Shown piece by piece: positions 1 to 7,114 of a stretch of DNA of 10,998 nucleotides (position 1 is the first letter of the stretch; the number at the start of each line of letters is the position of its first letter). The stretch spans positions 1 through 10,998 of the forward strand of contig DATGSF010000078.1 in assembly GCA_035302865.1 (NCBI GenBank), given 5' to 3'. The stretch comes from DATGSF01 sp035302865 (GTDB lineage Bacteria > Bacteroidota > Bacteroidia > Chitinophagales > Chitinophagaceae). The notes beneath the pieces were generated by a model, which made no database searches, was not told where the DNA came from, and saw only the letters and a list, made by a program, of their open reading frames with translations. The position numbers and the translations under genes are program-made.

Positions 1-40
1 TAACAATTTGAATTTGAAACTTTAATTTGTTATCACTCAT
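1..40 (-). CDS. Partial CDS, N-terminus of an unidentified gene
   Basis: An ATG on the minus strand at 40-38 opens a frame that stays open to the left edge and reads MSDNKLKFQIQIV. It begins 1 nt after the TAA stop of the membrane-protein gene at 42-404, the spacing expected of translationally coupled genes in one operon. Only 13 residues are visible, so no family can be assigned. The support is the tight spacing and the open frame alone; a chance ATG is possible. Confidence 0.5.
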   Translation of the reverse strand, partial: MSDNKLKFQIQIV

Positions 41-41
41 C

Positions 42-404
42 TTAATTTGTTTGGGAAGGTGTAAAAAGTAAAAGCAGTTTGCTTGCCAATAAACCTCCTA
101 AACCTCCACTAATTAAACCGATGAAGGTTGTTATTAGTAAAATAATAATGGGAGAAGGTAATTTAAAAAGTTCTGCTATTCTACTACTTAATAAACCGCC
201 ATTTAAAATATCAGCATAGAGACTTGCAACGAGAAAGCACAATCCGCCTCCTAAAGCTCCCGATAAAAACGCACTTTTAGCAGGTAATCTAAAAAGTAAT
301 AAGATTAAAAAAGCTACAAATATCACTGTCCACCATGGCATGATTTCTAAAACTATATTAGAAGCTATAGCAATTATTAAGGCGTTAAATACAATTCTAA
401 ACAT
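42..404 (-). CDS. Small hydrophobic integral membrane protein, unknown function
   Basis: This 120-residue protein is almost entirely hydrophobic. About four membrane segments can be seen, at roughly residues 4-21, 23-40, 45-66 and 83-112. Two glycine-rich stretches lie inside helices (SGALGGGL at 48-55 and ISGGLGGLLAS at 98-108) and could support tight helix packing. There is no soluble domain and no recognisable catalytic motif. It is transcribed away from the prenyltransferase gene at 477, with 72 nt between the two starts, and it appears to lead an operon that continues past the left edge after a 1-nt gap. I do not recognise the family. The length, the hydrophobic profile and the operon-like junction make it a believable gene, but no function should be inferred. 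Confidence 0.75.
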   Translation of the reverse strand: MFRIVFNALIIAIASNIVLEIMPWWTVIFVAFLILLLFRLPAKSAFLSGALGGGLCFLVASLYADILNGGLLSSRIAELFKLPSPIIILLITTFIGLISGGLGGLLASKLLLLFTPSQTN

Positions 405-430
405 AATTTCTTATTTTTACAAACAGCATC

Positions 431-438
431 TAATTTTG
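431..438 (+). promoter_or_regulatory. Candidate Bacteroidota -7 promoter element (TAATTTTG)
   Basis: TAATTTTG matches the Bacteroidota -7 consensus TAnnTTTG and lies 38 nt before the prenyltransferase start codon at 477. No clear TTTG -33 element is seen at the expected distance, and the surrounding AT richness makes chance matches likely. The call is therefore tentative. Confidence 0.35.
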
Positions 439-476
439 AATATTGCATTGATATCAAAAGATAAAATTACGCATTT

Positions 477-1436
477 ATGAGACGAATTTCCGCATTTTTT
501 CAATTAATTCGTTATAATAATTTATTAATTATTGCATTTACGCAATTAATTATATGGTTTTTACTATTAAATCCCTTTTTTAAAAGTATAGAAATACGTC
601 CCTTATTATCTATTTTTAATATCCTTTCTCTCGTTTTATCCACAGTTTCTATTGCTGCAGCAGGTTATATTATTAATGACTATTTTGATTTTAGCATTGA
701 TATAATTAACAAACCTGATAAAGTGATTATAGAAAAAGTAATACCTAGAAGACATGCGATATTACTTCATAGTATTTTAAATTTTTTGGGTATTTCATTG
801 GCTGTTTATGTTGCATTTCAAGCTGGTAATTGGGCTTTGATTCTTTTACCAATAAGTTGTAGTTTACTTCTATGGTTTTATGCTACAGATTTCAAAGGCT
901 CCTATATTTATGGTAATATCATTATTGCACTTTTAACCGTTTTTTCAATAGCAATTATCCCACTCTTTGAAGTGAAAATGTGGGAATATTTTACTTGGAA
1001 TTTATGGATTCAAAATGGAGTAATAAATCCTTGGTTTATTCTAAGTGTCTATATTTTCTTTGCTTTTATTCTTACATGGATAAGGGAAATAGTTAAAGAT
1101 ATGGAAGACATAAAAGGAGATTTGCTACAAGATTGTAAAACCTTGCCTATTGTTATAGGGTTAAAAAAAGCTGGAAATTTTAGTAAAATTCTTATTCTTA
1201 TAGCTAATTCTGTTTTATTTCTATCTTCAATAATATTGTTTTTCAGCCGTTGGTGGTCTTTGGGTCTTTATTTATTGCTCTTTTTAATTCTTCCTTTATT
1301 TTATGTGTTTTTTAAAATAAATAGCTCGGGCATGCAAAAACATTATCATGCCATGAGTAGACTTTTAAAAATTATTATGTTTTTTGGGATTCTTGCTCTA
1401 CTTATAATTTATCTTCTTTTTAATCAAGAATTTTAG
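477..1436 (+). CDS. UbiA-family prenyltransferase (membrane aromatic/polyprenyl transferase superfamily)
   Basis: This 319-residue, multi-helix membrane protein carries both Asp-rich motifs of the UbiA superfamily. The first is NDYFDFSID at residues 67-75 (N67, D68, D71, D75). The second is DMEDIKGD at residues 208-215 (D208, D211, D215). In the family these motifs bind the Mg2+-diphosphate of a prenyl donor, which is transferred to an acceptor inside the membrane. The length is normal for the family and about eight or nine helices can be read. Homologues of this kind in Bacteroidota are often auto-annotated as geranylgeranylglycerol-phosphate geranylgeranyltransferase, but the acceptor cannot be read from the sequence, and no menaquinone or heme A genes lie nearby to settle it. 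The start is the first ATG after the candidate -7 element. Family assignment is secure; substrate is unknown. Confidence 0.9.
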   Translation: MRRISAFFQLIRYNNLLIIAFTQLIIWFLLLNPFFKSIEIRPLLSIFNILSLVLSTVSIAAAGYIINDYFDFSIDIINKPDKVIIEKVIPRRHAILLHSILNFLGISLAVYVAFQAGNWALILLPISCSLLLWFYATDFKGSYIYGNIIIALLTVFSIAIIPLFEVKMWEYFTWNLWIQNGVINPWFILSVYIFFAFILTWIREIVKDMEDIKGDLLQDCKTLPIVIGLKKAGNFSKILILIANSVLFLSSIILFFSRWWSLGLYLLLFLILPLFYVFFKINSSGMQKHYHAMSRLLKIIMFFGILALLIIYLLFNQEF

Positions 1437-1505
1437 CAAAATTAAACTTTTAACTTATTCCTTTGTCTTAGTTAACATAGAAAACAATTTTAAAAATTTT
1501 AAATT

Positions 1506-2171
1506 ATGAAAACTAGATTTTTTATACCATTAGCTTTAATGGCTTCTCTTATATTTTCCGGATGCTATAAAGACAATACTTATTATCCCCAACCGAATCC
1601 ACCTGGAAATAGTGTAACAAAATATACTTTTGTTGAAGATTTTAATAATAATATAAACCGATGGGCATTTTCAGATCCTTCAAATTATGCTTATGGTGAA
1701 GTAAGTAATGGTACTTTTAAATTTGATTATTTAGATGATTGGTATCCTTCTTATTATGCAACAGTTAATCCAAATATGAATGTCAATAATGATTTTCTTA
1801 TTGAAGCTCGAATTGGTTCTGATAATATGATGGGCATAGTATTTGGACAAGATTATAACTCAGAAGCTTATGGATATACTTTTACTATAGATTATGATGG
1901 TTATTTTGCATTGTATGATGAAGGTGGTAATGGTTTTGGAAATGATATTATGGAGCTTATAGAGCCTACTTATACATCTGCGGCTTATAGAGATGGTGAT
2001 TGGAACGTATTAACTATAGAGCAATATGGAAATGTTTGGTATGGATATGTAAACGATGTGGAAGTTTTTAGAATTGATGCACAGCCTTTATATGGGAATA
2101 ATTTTGGATTTATGGTGGTGCCATTTACTATGGGTGAAGCTGATTATATAGATGCAGTTTGGTATAGATAA
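1506..2171 (+). CDS. Secreted lipoprotein with probable concanavalin-like (jelly-roll) domain
   Basis: The 221-residue product starts with a lipoprotein signal peptide: positive residues K2 and R4, a hydrophobic core, and a lipobox-like FSGC with the lipidated cysteine at residue 20. After the cysteine comes YKDN, loosely like the K-(D/E)2 lipoprotein export signal described in Bacteroidota, so surface exposure is possible. A Pro/Asn-rich linker (about 25-37) leads into a beta-rich domain (about 42-221) full of Tyr, Trp, Asn and Gly. It has alternating strands typical of LamG or 3-keto-disaccharide-hydrolase-like (DUF1080-type) folds, including FVEDFNNNINRWAF near its start and YGYVNDVEVFRID near its end. 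I see no catalytic signature, so a binding role is as likely as an enzymatic one. It lies 69 nt after the prenyltransferase and is followed by an intrinsic terminator. The fold assignment is inference. Confidence 0.8.
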   Translation: MKTRFFIPLALMASLIFSGCYKDNTYYPQPNPPGNSVTKYTFVEDFNNNINRWAFSDPSNYAYGEVSNGTFKFDYLDDWYPSYYATVNPNMNVNNDFLIEARIGSDNMMGIVFGQDYNSEAYGYTFTIDYDGYFALYDEGGNGFGNDIMELIEPTYTSAAYRDGDWNVLTIEQYGNVWYGYVNDVEVFRIDAQPLYGNNFGFMVVPFTMGEADYIDAVWYR

Positions 2172-2192
2172 TTTAGAAATTTTAGAGTTGAG

Positions 2193-2228
2193 GGCAGAAA
2201 TTCATAATTTGGATCTCTGCCTTTTTTT
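2193..2228 (+). terminator. Rho-independent terminator after the lipoprotein gene
   Basis: GGCAGA (2193-2198) pairs with TCTGCC (2216-2221), with a weaker inner AAATT/AATTT pairing in the loop. A run of seven T follows at 2222-2228. It begins 21 nt after the lipoprotein stop codon. Confidence 0.75.
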
Positions 2229-2514
2229 ATGTTTATAAAGAATTGTTTTTTAGATTAAATGAAATATTTACCTGAATGATTACCTTCGATATTGCTTAAT
2301 GGTCATCCAAAAAGCTTGGTATGGATATAAATTATTGATAGGAAAGATAGTCTGGTAAAACTATTTAAATACTAATAAGTCAAATTTAAATCATTTTATT
2401 TTCTTTTTGTTTGGATTTGCTTTTATCTCTTTCACGATTAAATCCTTTTACAGTGCCAAAGTACAGCCATAAAACCTAAAAGTTTTATAAAGCAAATCTC
2501 CCGAGAAGACTGTG
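2229..2514. other. Intergenic stretch without a convincing gene
   Basis: Between the lipoprotein terminator and the stop codon of the MORN/TonB gene there is no ORF with a usable start and a recognisable product. The only structure I see is a 29-codon minus-strand open frame at 2475-2386 with no ATG near its beginning. It encodes a Lys/Arg/Glu/Ser-rich tail containing FGTVKGFNRERDKSKSK. It may be the remnant of a gene 3' end, or chance. I see no clear terminator for the MORN/TonB gene here. Confidence 0.4.
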
Positions 2515-3705
2515 CTAAAATGCTATCCTGACACCATATTTTATAGTCGTTGGAACATTATGTTTTTTTCCTGGAATCCATTTACCACTGCTTAATTTTA
2601 AAATGCGAATAGCTTCTTGACTTAATATTCGATCTGGACTTTCTAAGATGCGAAATTCACTTAAACTTCCATCTGTATTAACAAAAAATATAAGATCAAC
2701 AATTCCAAAAATGTTGTTTTCTAATGCTTCAGTGGGATATCTTTTTACAGAATCTTCTAATGCTCTAAAATCTCCATTGAAAATAGGGTTTTGCAAAGTT
2801 CCTTTTTCATCTAAATAAGCTGCAATTTCCTGTCCTTCTATATCCCAGTTTTTTAAAGAGTCTAATTTTCCATTTTTATACCATTCTATAGCGGCTATAT
2901 TCCCATTATTATAGTAAAAGACTTGCTTCCCATTTAGGAAACCTAATTTCCAATTCATTCTTTCTTGTATAGAAGGGACTTCTTGAATAGTTTCCTCTAT
3001 AAAGTATCGCGCAGCAGAATCGCTACCTGCATAATATTTTATATAAGATTCATTTTCTTCAAATGTGCAATTGCATAATAAAGAGCCATCTTCATGATAA
3101 TATTTCCATAAACCAGTTCTATAACCATCTTTAGAAATATTCCCAATAGATTTTATTTGTCCATTTTCGTGATACCAGATCCACTTTCCAATTCTTTTAT
3201 TGTTTTTATATTTTCCCTTACTAAAAAGATTACCATTTGAATAATAAGCTATTTCCCTTCCTTGGGTATTATTATTAATCTTTTTTTGCTTCATTGCTAA
3301 TTGGCCGTTTTCATGATAAAACCTCCAAAATCCTACAGATTTGTCTTTTTTAAACCTTCCGATTGATAAAACTTCTCCATGTGGATGAAACTCTTTCCAC
3401 TTTCCTGTTTTCTTTCCATTTTTGTATTGCCCTTCCCATTGAATTTGCCCATATTTAGTATAATGTTTATATGGTCCATGCCTTTTATTGTTTTTTTTCT
3501 GCGTGCTAATTTTTAGATTTCCATTTTTAAAATATAAATTCTCATGAGTTTTTTTTTCATCTACCCATGTTAATGAATAATATGTGTAATCCTCATCTAT
3601 TTCTACACTATCGTAATCCTTATTATAATATATTTTTATAGTATCTCCTTGTGCAAAACATGAAAGTGGAAAAATAAATAGGAAAATTCGGAATAAAAAG
3701 GACAT
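2515..3705 (-). CDS. Secreted MORN-repeat (YwqK-like) protein with TonB-type C-terminal domain
   Basis: The 396-residue protein has an N-terminal signal peptide with a probable cleavage site near FAQ|GD (about residue 19). Residues 61-215 then hold about six or seven tandem MORN_2-type repeats with a period near 23, each with a core like G.W..YHENGQ. Examples are GKWKEFHPHGE, GFWRFYHENGQ, GKWIWYHENGQ and GLWKYYHEDGS. A further repeat-like segment lies near 254-290. The last 74 residues (323-396) resemble the TonB C-terminal fold: YPTEA..N, then GIVDLIFFVNTDGSL, RILESPD, and finally WIPGKKHNVPTTIKYGVRIAF. There is no N-terminal membrane anchor or proline-rich spacer, so it is not a classical energy-transducing TonB. 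It probably acts in the periplasm or at the surface, and its partner is unknown. It is transcribed divergently from the M16 peptidase with 150 nt between the two starts. Automatic labels calling such repeats 'antitoxin YwqK' should not be taken literally. Confidence 0.85.
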   Translation of the reverse strand: MSFLFRIFLFIFPLSCFAQGDTIKIYYNKDYDSVEIDEDYTYYSLTWVDEKKTHENLYFKNGNLKISTQKKNNKRHGPYKHYTKYGQIQWEGQYKNGKKTGKWKEFHPHGEVLSIGRFKKDKSVGFWRFYHENGQLAMKQKKINNNTQGREIAYYSNGNLFSKGKYKNNKRIGKWIWYHENGQIKSIGNISKDGYRTGLWKYYHEDGSLLCNCTFEENESYIKYYAGSDSAARYFIEETIQEVPSIQERMNWKLGFLNGKQVFYYNNGNIAAIEWYKNGKLDSLKNWDIEGQEIAAYLDEKGTLQNPIFNGDFRALEDSVKRYPTEALENNIFGIVDLIFFVNTDGSLSEFRILESPDRILSQEAIRILKLSSGKWIPGKKHNVPTTIKYGVRIAF

Positions 3706-3855
3706 ATTGAAGTTTTAAAATTGTACATGTAAAGATATGATTTCTTTGAAGTTTTATGAAAATATAATTTTTATAAAATAGGTTTTTTTGAAAAAACACT
3801 TAATAAGTCTATTAATATTCGTATTTTGCCTGTCTAAATCTAATTAGCTTATAAA

Positions 3856-6693
3856 ATGAAAAAGTTTTTTTTACCAATTTTAGCATTAACTGCCTTTACT
3901 ATGAAAGAAAACACACTTTTTGCTAAAGCAAAGTACATAAAAACAGTACATGCAAAGGAAAATTCTTTACAAATACCTTATGAAGAGTATCGTTTAGATA
4001 ATGGCTTAACTGTTTTAATACATGAAGATAAATCTACGCCAATTGTACATGTAGATGTAACATATCATGTTGGATCTGCGCGAGAAGAGCTACATAAATC
4101 TGGTTTTGCACATTTTTTTGAACATATGATGTTCCAAGGCTCAGATAATGTTAAGGATGAAGAGCATTTTAAAATTATCACTGAAGCAGGTGGTACTTTA
4201 AATGGAACAACCAATAGAGATAGAACGAATTATTTTGAAACGGTACCTGCTAATCAATTAGAAAAAATGTTATGGTTAGAATCAGATAGAATGGGATTCT
4301 TTTTGGATGCTGTAACACAAGAGAAATTTGAAATACAAAGAGCGACTGTAAAGAATGAAAGAGGGCAAAGGTACGACAATCGTCCTTACGGTTTGGTAAT
4401 GGAAGAGTCGGCACGTAATTTATATCCTTATGGTCATCCTTATTCTTGGTTGACAATTGGATATATTGAAGACTTGAATAGGGTAGAGTTGGAAGATTTG
4501 AAAAAATTCTTTTTAAGATGGTATGGACCTAATAATGCCACTTTAACTATTGGCGGTGATTTAGATAAAGAGCAGACTTTAGAATGGGTAGAAAAGTATT
4601 TTGGATCAATTCCTAAAGGTCCTGAAGTAAAACCTATGAATTTACCATTACCAAAGTTGAATGAAAATAGATATGTAACAATGCATGATAATTATGCAAA
4701 CTTGCCTATGTTACGTATGGTATTTCCAGTAGATAAAATGTATGGACCGGATGTTCCAGCCTTGGATGCATTAGCTGATATTTTAGGTAATGGAGTAAAC
4801 TCAATATTGTATAAGAATCTAGTTAAAACAGGTGAAGCAGTAAGTGCTAGTGTTTATAACTATACTGCAGAATTGGCGGGCGAATTATGGGTTACTGTTT
4901 TACCCTATCCTGGTAAGAGTTTAGCAGATATGGAGCGTCTTGTAATGGAAAGTTTTAAAGAAATAGAAGAAAATGGAATTAGAGATGAAGATTTATTGCG
5001 ATTTAAGGGAGAGTTTGAAAGTAGTTTGATTTTTGGTATGGAAAGTCTTTCTAGAAGAGTATCGACTTTAGCATCTTATCAAACTTTTGCTAAAGATGCT
5101 GCATATATGGAAAAAGATTTAGAAGGGTATTTGAATTTGAATAAAGAGCAGGTTATGCAAGCTTATAATAAATATATTAAGAATAAACCTGCTGTAATAT
5201 TAAGTGTTACTACCAAAGGTAATGAAGATAATGTAGCTGCTGCTCCAAATTATGAGGTAGATACTACTAAAGATCATTCTGTACATCATGATTTTTCTAA
5301 TTTAGTGTATAAAAAAGGAAAAGATAACTTCGATCGTTCTGTTATGCCTAAGGCAGGCAAACCTGTTGTAGTAACAGCACCGAAAGTTTGGAAGGATACA
5401 CAAGCTGATAATGTTAAAATTATTGGAACTTATTCTGATAAAATACCTGTTGTGAATCTATACTTTACTATTCCTGGTGGAAGATTGAAAGATCCAAAAG
5501 GTAAAGAGGGTTTGAGTTATTTGTTTTCAGCGATGATGGGTGAAACAACACAAAACTATAGTTCAGAAGCATTTAATGATCAATTAAAACAATTAGGAAG
5601 TAGTATTTCTATCAATTCAGGGATGAGTTCCACAACTGTTTTTGTGCGATGTTTAGAGAAAAATTTAGATGCTACATTGAAATTATTAGAAGAACGTTTA
5701 TTGCGTCCAAAATTCACACAAGAGGATTTTGATAGAAATCAGAAACGTTTATTAGAGTCTTTAGCGAATAATAAAAATGAGCCTAGCAATGTTGCTTCTA
5801 AAGCCTTTGCATACTTAATGTATGGTACAGATAATACTTTTGGAAGTCCTACTTCTGGAACAGAAAACTCAATCAAGAATATCACATTGAAAGATGTGGA
5901 AAGTTATTATAAAAATAATTTTTCTATTAATGGCACCAACATTGTAGTTGTAGGTCAAATTACTAAAGATCAATTAGGAAATAAGCTTGATTTTATTCAT
6001 AACTTACCTAAACATAAAGTTGAGCTTCCAGAGTTTGATGGTAAAATGCATGCTAAAGCAAAAGTGTATTTTATTGACATCCCTGGAGCTGCTCAAACTG
6101 AATTTAGAATGGGTTACTTAAACAATGTTAAATACGATGCTTTAGGTGATTTTTATAAATCAACAATAGTGAATTTCCCATTAGGTGGAGCGTTTAATAG
6201 TAGATTAAACTTGCATTTAAGAGAAGAAAAAGGTTGGACTTATGGTGCAAGATCCTTTTTTGCAGGTAATAAATTTACTGGCTCTTTCCAATTTTCTGCT
6301 GGAATTAAAAAAGATGCAACTGCTGAGGCTCTGAAAGATATCTTTCATATTTTAGAAGAGTATAAAAAGAGTGGAATGACAAAAGAGGAATTGATTTTTA
6401 CAAGAAATTCAATGACTTTAAGTGAAGCTAGGAAGTATGAAGTTGGAATGCAAAAAGCAGGCTTTTTAAATGGAATGTTAGAATATGATTTGGATGCAGA
6501 TTACACTTCTAAGCAAAATGATATTTTATCTGAAATTAAATTGAAAGAAGTGCAAGAATTAGCAAAAAATATAGTCCCTGAAAATAATGAATTAATTGTA
6601 TTATTAGTAGGAGATAAAGAAAGTTTATGGGATTCTTTAATTGAAGCTGGTTTTGATATGGAGGAAATTAGTTTAGAAGAATTAGAAAAGTAA
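3856..6693 (+). CDS. Exported M16-family zinc metallopeptidase, fused two-unit (pitrilysin/MPP-like)
   Basis: The 945-residue protein contains two M16 units in tandem. An N-terminal hydrophobic stretch followed by LFAKA (residues 21-25) suggests export to the periplasm. The first unit has the inverted zinc motif HFFEH at residues 86-90 (H86, E89, H90). The third ligand is most likely E168 in KNERGQR, at the spacing known for pitrilysin. The second unit, starting near residue 520, has lost the metal site: at the aligned place it reads GLSYLFSA, with Y555, S558 and A559 replacing His, Glu and His. It keeps the C-terminal Arg/Tyr pair in LREEKGWTYG (R789, Y796) that the family uses for substrate binding. 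This active-plus-inactive arrangement matches fused M16 enzymes, which degrade or process peptides inside a closed clamshell chamber. The start is the first ATG of the frame and gives the signal sequence. A strong terminator follows. The substrate is not evident. Confidence 0.95.
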   Translation: MKKFFLPILALTAFTMKENTLFAKAKYIKTVHAKENSLQIPYEEYRLDNGLTVLIHEDKSTPIVHVDVTYHVGSAREELHKSGFAHFFEHMMFQGSDNVKDEEHFKIITEAGGTLNGTTNRDRTNYFETVPANQLEKMLWLESDRMGFFLDAVTQEKFEIQRATVKNERGQRYDNRPYGLVMEESARNLYPYGHPYSWLTIGYIEDLNRVELEDLKKFFLRWYGPNNATLTIGGDLDKEQTLEWVEKYFGSIPKGPEVKPMNLPLPKLNENRYVTMHDNYANLPMLRMVFPVDKMYGPDVPALDALADILGNGVNSILYKNLVKTGEAVSASVYNYTAELAGELWVTVLPYPGKSLADMERLVMESFKEIEENGIRDEDLLRFKGEFESSLIFGMESLSRRVSTLASYQTFAKDAAYMEKDLEGYLNLNKEQVMQAYNKYIKNKPAVILSVTTKGNEDNVAAAPNYEVDTTKDHSVHHDFSNLVYKKGKDNFDRSVMPKAGKPVVVTAPKVWKDTQADNVKIIGTYSDKIPVVNLYFTIPGGRLKDPKGKEGLSYLFSAMMGETTQNYSSEAFNDQLKQLGSSISINSGMSSTTVFVRCLEKNLDATLKLLEERLLRPKFTQEDFDRNQKRLLESLANNKNEPSNVASKAFAYLMYGTDNTFGSPTSGTENSIKNITLKDVESYYKNNFSINGTNIVVVGQITKDQLGNKLDFIHNLPKHKVELPEFDGKMHAKAKVYFIDIPGAAQTEFRMGYLNNVKYDALGDFYKSTIVNFPLGGAFNSRLNLHLREEKGWTYGARSFFAGNKFTGSFQFSAGIKKDATAEALKDIFHILEEYKKSGMTKEELIFTRNSMTLSEARKYEVGMQKAGFLNGMLEYDLDADYTSKQNDILSEIKLKEVQELAKNIVPENNELIVLLVGDKESLWDSLIEAGFDMEEISLEELEK

Positions 6694-6710
6694 TTTCATA
6701 TTTTATAATA

Positions 6711-6751
6711 AAAACAGAGTGGGTTTTTAGATAATCCACTCTGTTTTTTTT
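6711..6751. terminator. Bidirectional intrinsic terminator between convergent genes
   Basis: AAAACAGAGTGG (6711-6722) is the perfect inverted complement of CCACTCTGTTTT (6736-6747), with a 13-nt loop. T runs follow on the plus strand (to 6751), and a shorter A-tract/T-tract serves the minus strand. It sits between the ends of the M16 peptidase (plus) and the SUI1 gene (minus), so it probably serves both. Confidence 0.85.
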
Positions 6752-6778
6752 ATGTAATAAACTAGAATTATCCCAAGT

Positions 6779-7114
6779 TTATTTGGTTTGGGAATAACCA
6801 TTTTTTATTAGATAGTCTACAACTTTCTTTACATGATCTCCTTGTACTAAAATAAGTCCATCCTTTGCACTCCCACCTGTTCCACAATATTGGCGAAGTT
6901 TTTTTCCTAAATCTTGTAAATCTTCATCAGGACCAACAAAACCATCAATGACAGTTACTTTTTTTCCTGCTCTGTGTTTGGTTTCATATCGAACTCTTAA
7001 TTTTTGTAATTTAGGTTCTAATAATTCTTCCGTTTCGTCTATATATTCTGGTTCCCAATCCTCATTGGTAGAAAAAACTATATTGTTTTTAAATCTTTTA
7101 TCTTTTTTAGCCAT
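6779..7114 (-). CDS. yciH: SUI1/eIF1-family translation initiation factor (YciH-like)
   Basis: This 111-residue protein has the full bacterial SUI1 pattern. An Asn/Asp/Glu-rich N-terminus (1-35) leads to LQKLRVRYETKHRAGKKVT at 36-54, then VIDGFVGPDEDLQDLGKKLR at 55-74. The conserved loop CGTGGSAKDG (77-86) and the final QGDHVKKVVDYLIKNGY (91-107) follow. Eukaryotic eIF1 acts in start-codon selection, and E. coli YciH is proposed to bind the small subunit and affect initiation fidelity under stress; the role here is inferred. The start codon lies 37 nt inside the upstream acyltransferase gene. The start is supported because MAKK begins this family's usual N-terminus and no later start would keep the whole domain. 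It is the last gene of the epimerase-acyltransferase-SUI1 run, ahead of the bidirectional terminator. Confidence 0.92.
   Translation of the reverse strand: MAKKDKRFKNNIVFSTNEDWEPEYIDETEELLEPKLQKLRVRYETKHRAGKKVTVIDGFVGPDEDLQDLGKKLRQYCGTGGSAKDGLILVQGDHVKKVVDYLIKNGYSQTK

Noticed and set aside
2450..2470. Sigma-54-like element TTTGGCAC on the minus strand
   Set aside because: TGGCAC is present but there is no TTGC box at the required distance, and no gene with a clear start follows.
3787..3828. Promoter for the M16 gene built from TTTG (3787-3790) and TATTTTG (3822-3828)
   Set aside because: The downstream box lacks one T of TAnnTTTG and the spacing is over 30 nt, too long for a Bacteroidota promoter.
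4250..4456. 68-codon minus-strand open frame inside the M16 gene
   Set aside because: It lies wholly within the catalytic unit of a clearly coding gene in the opposite direction and has no recognisable product.
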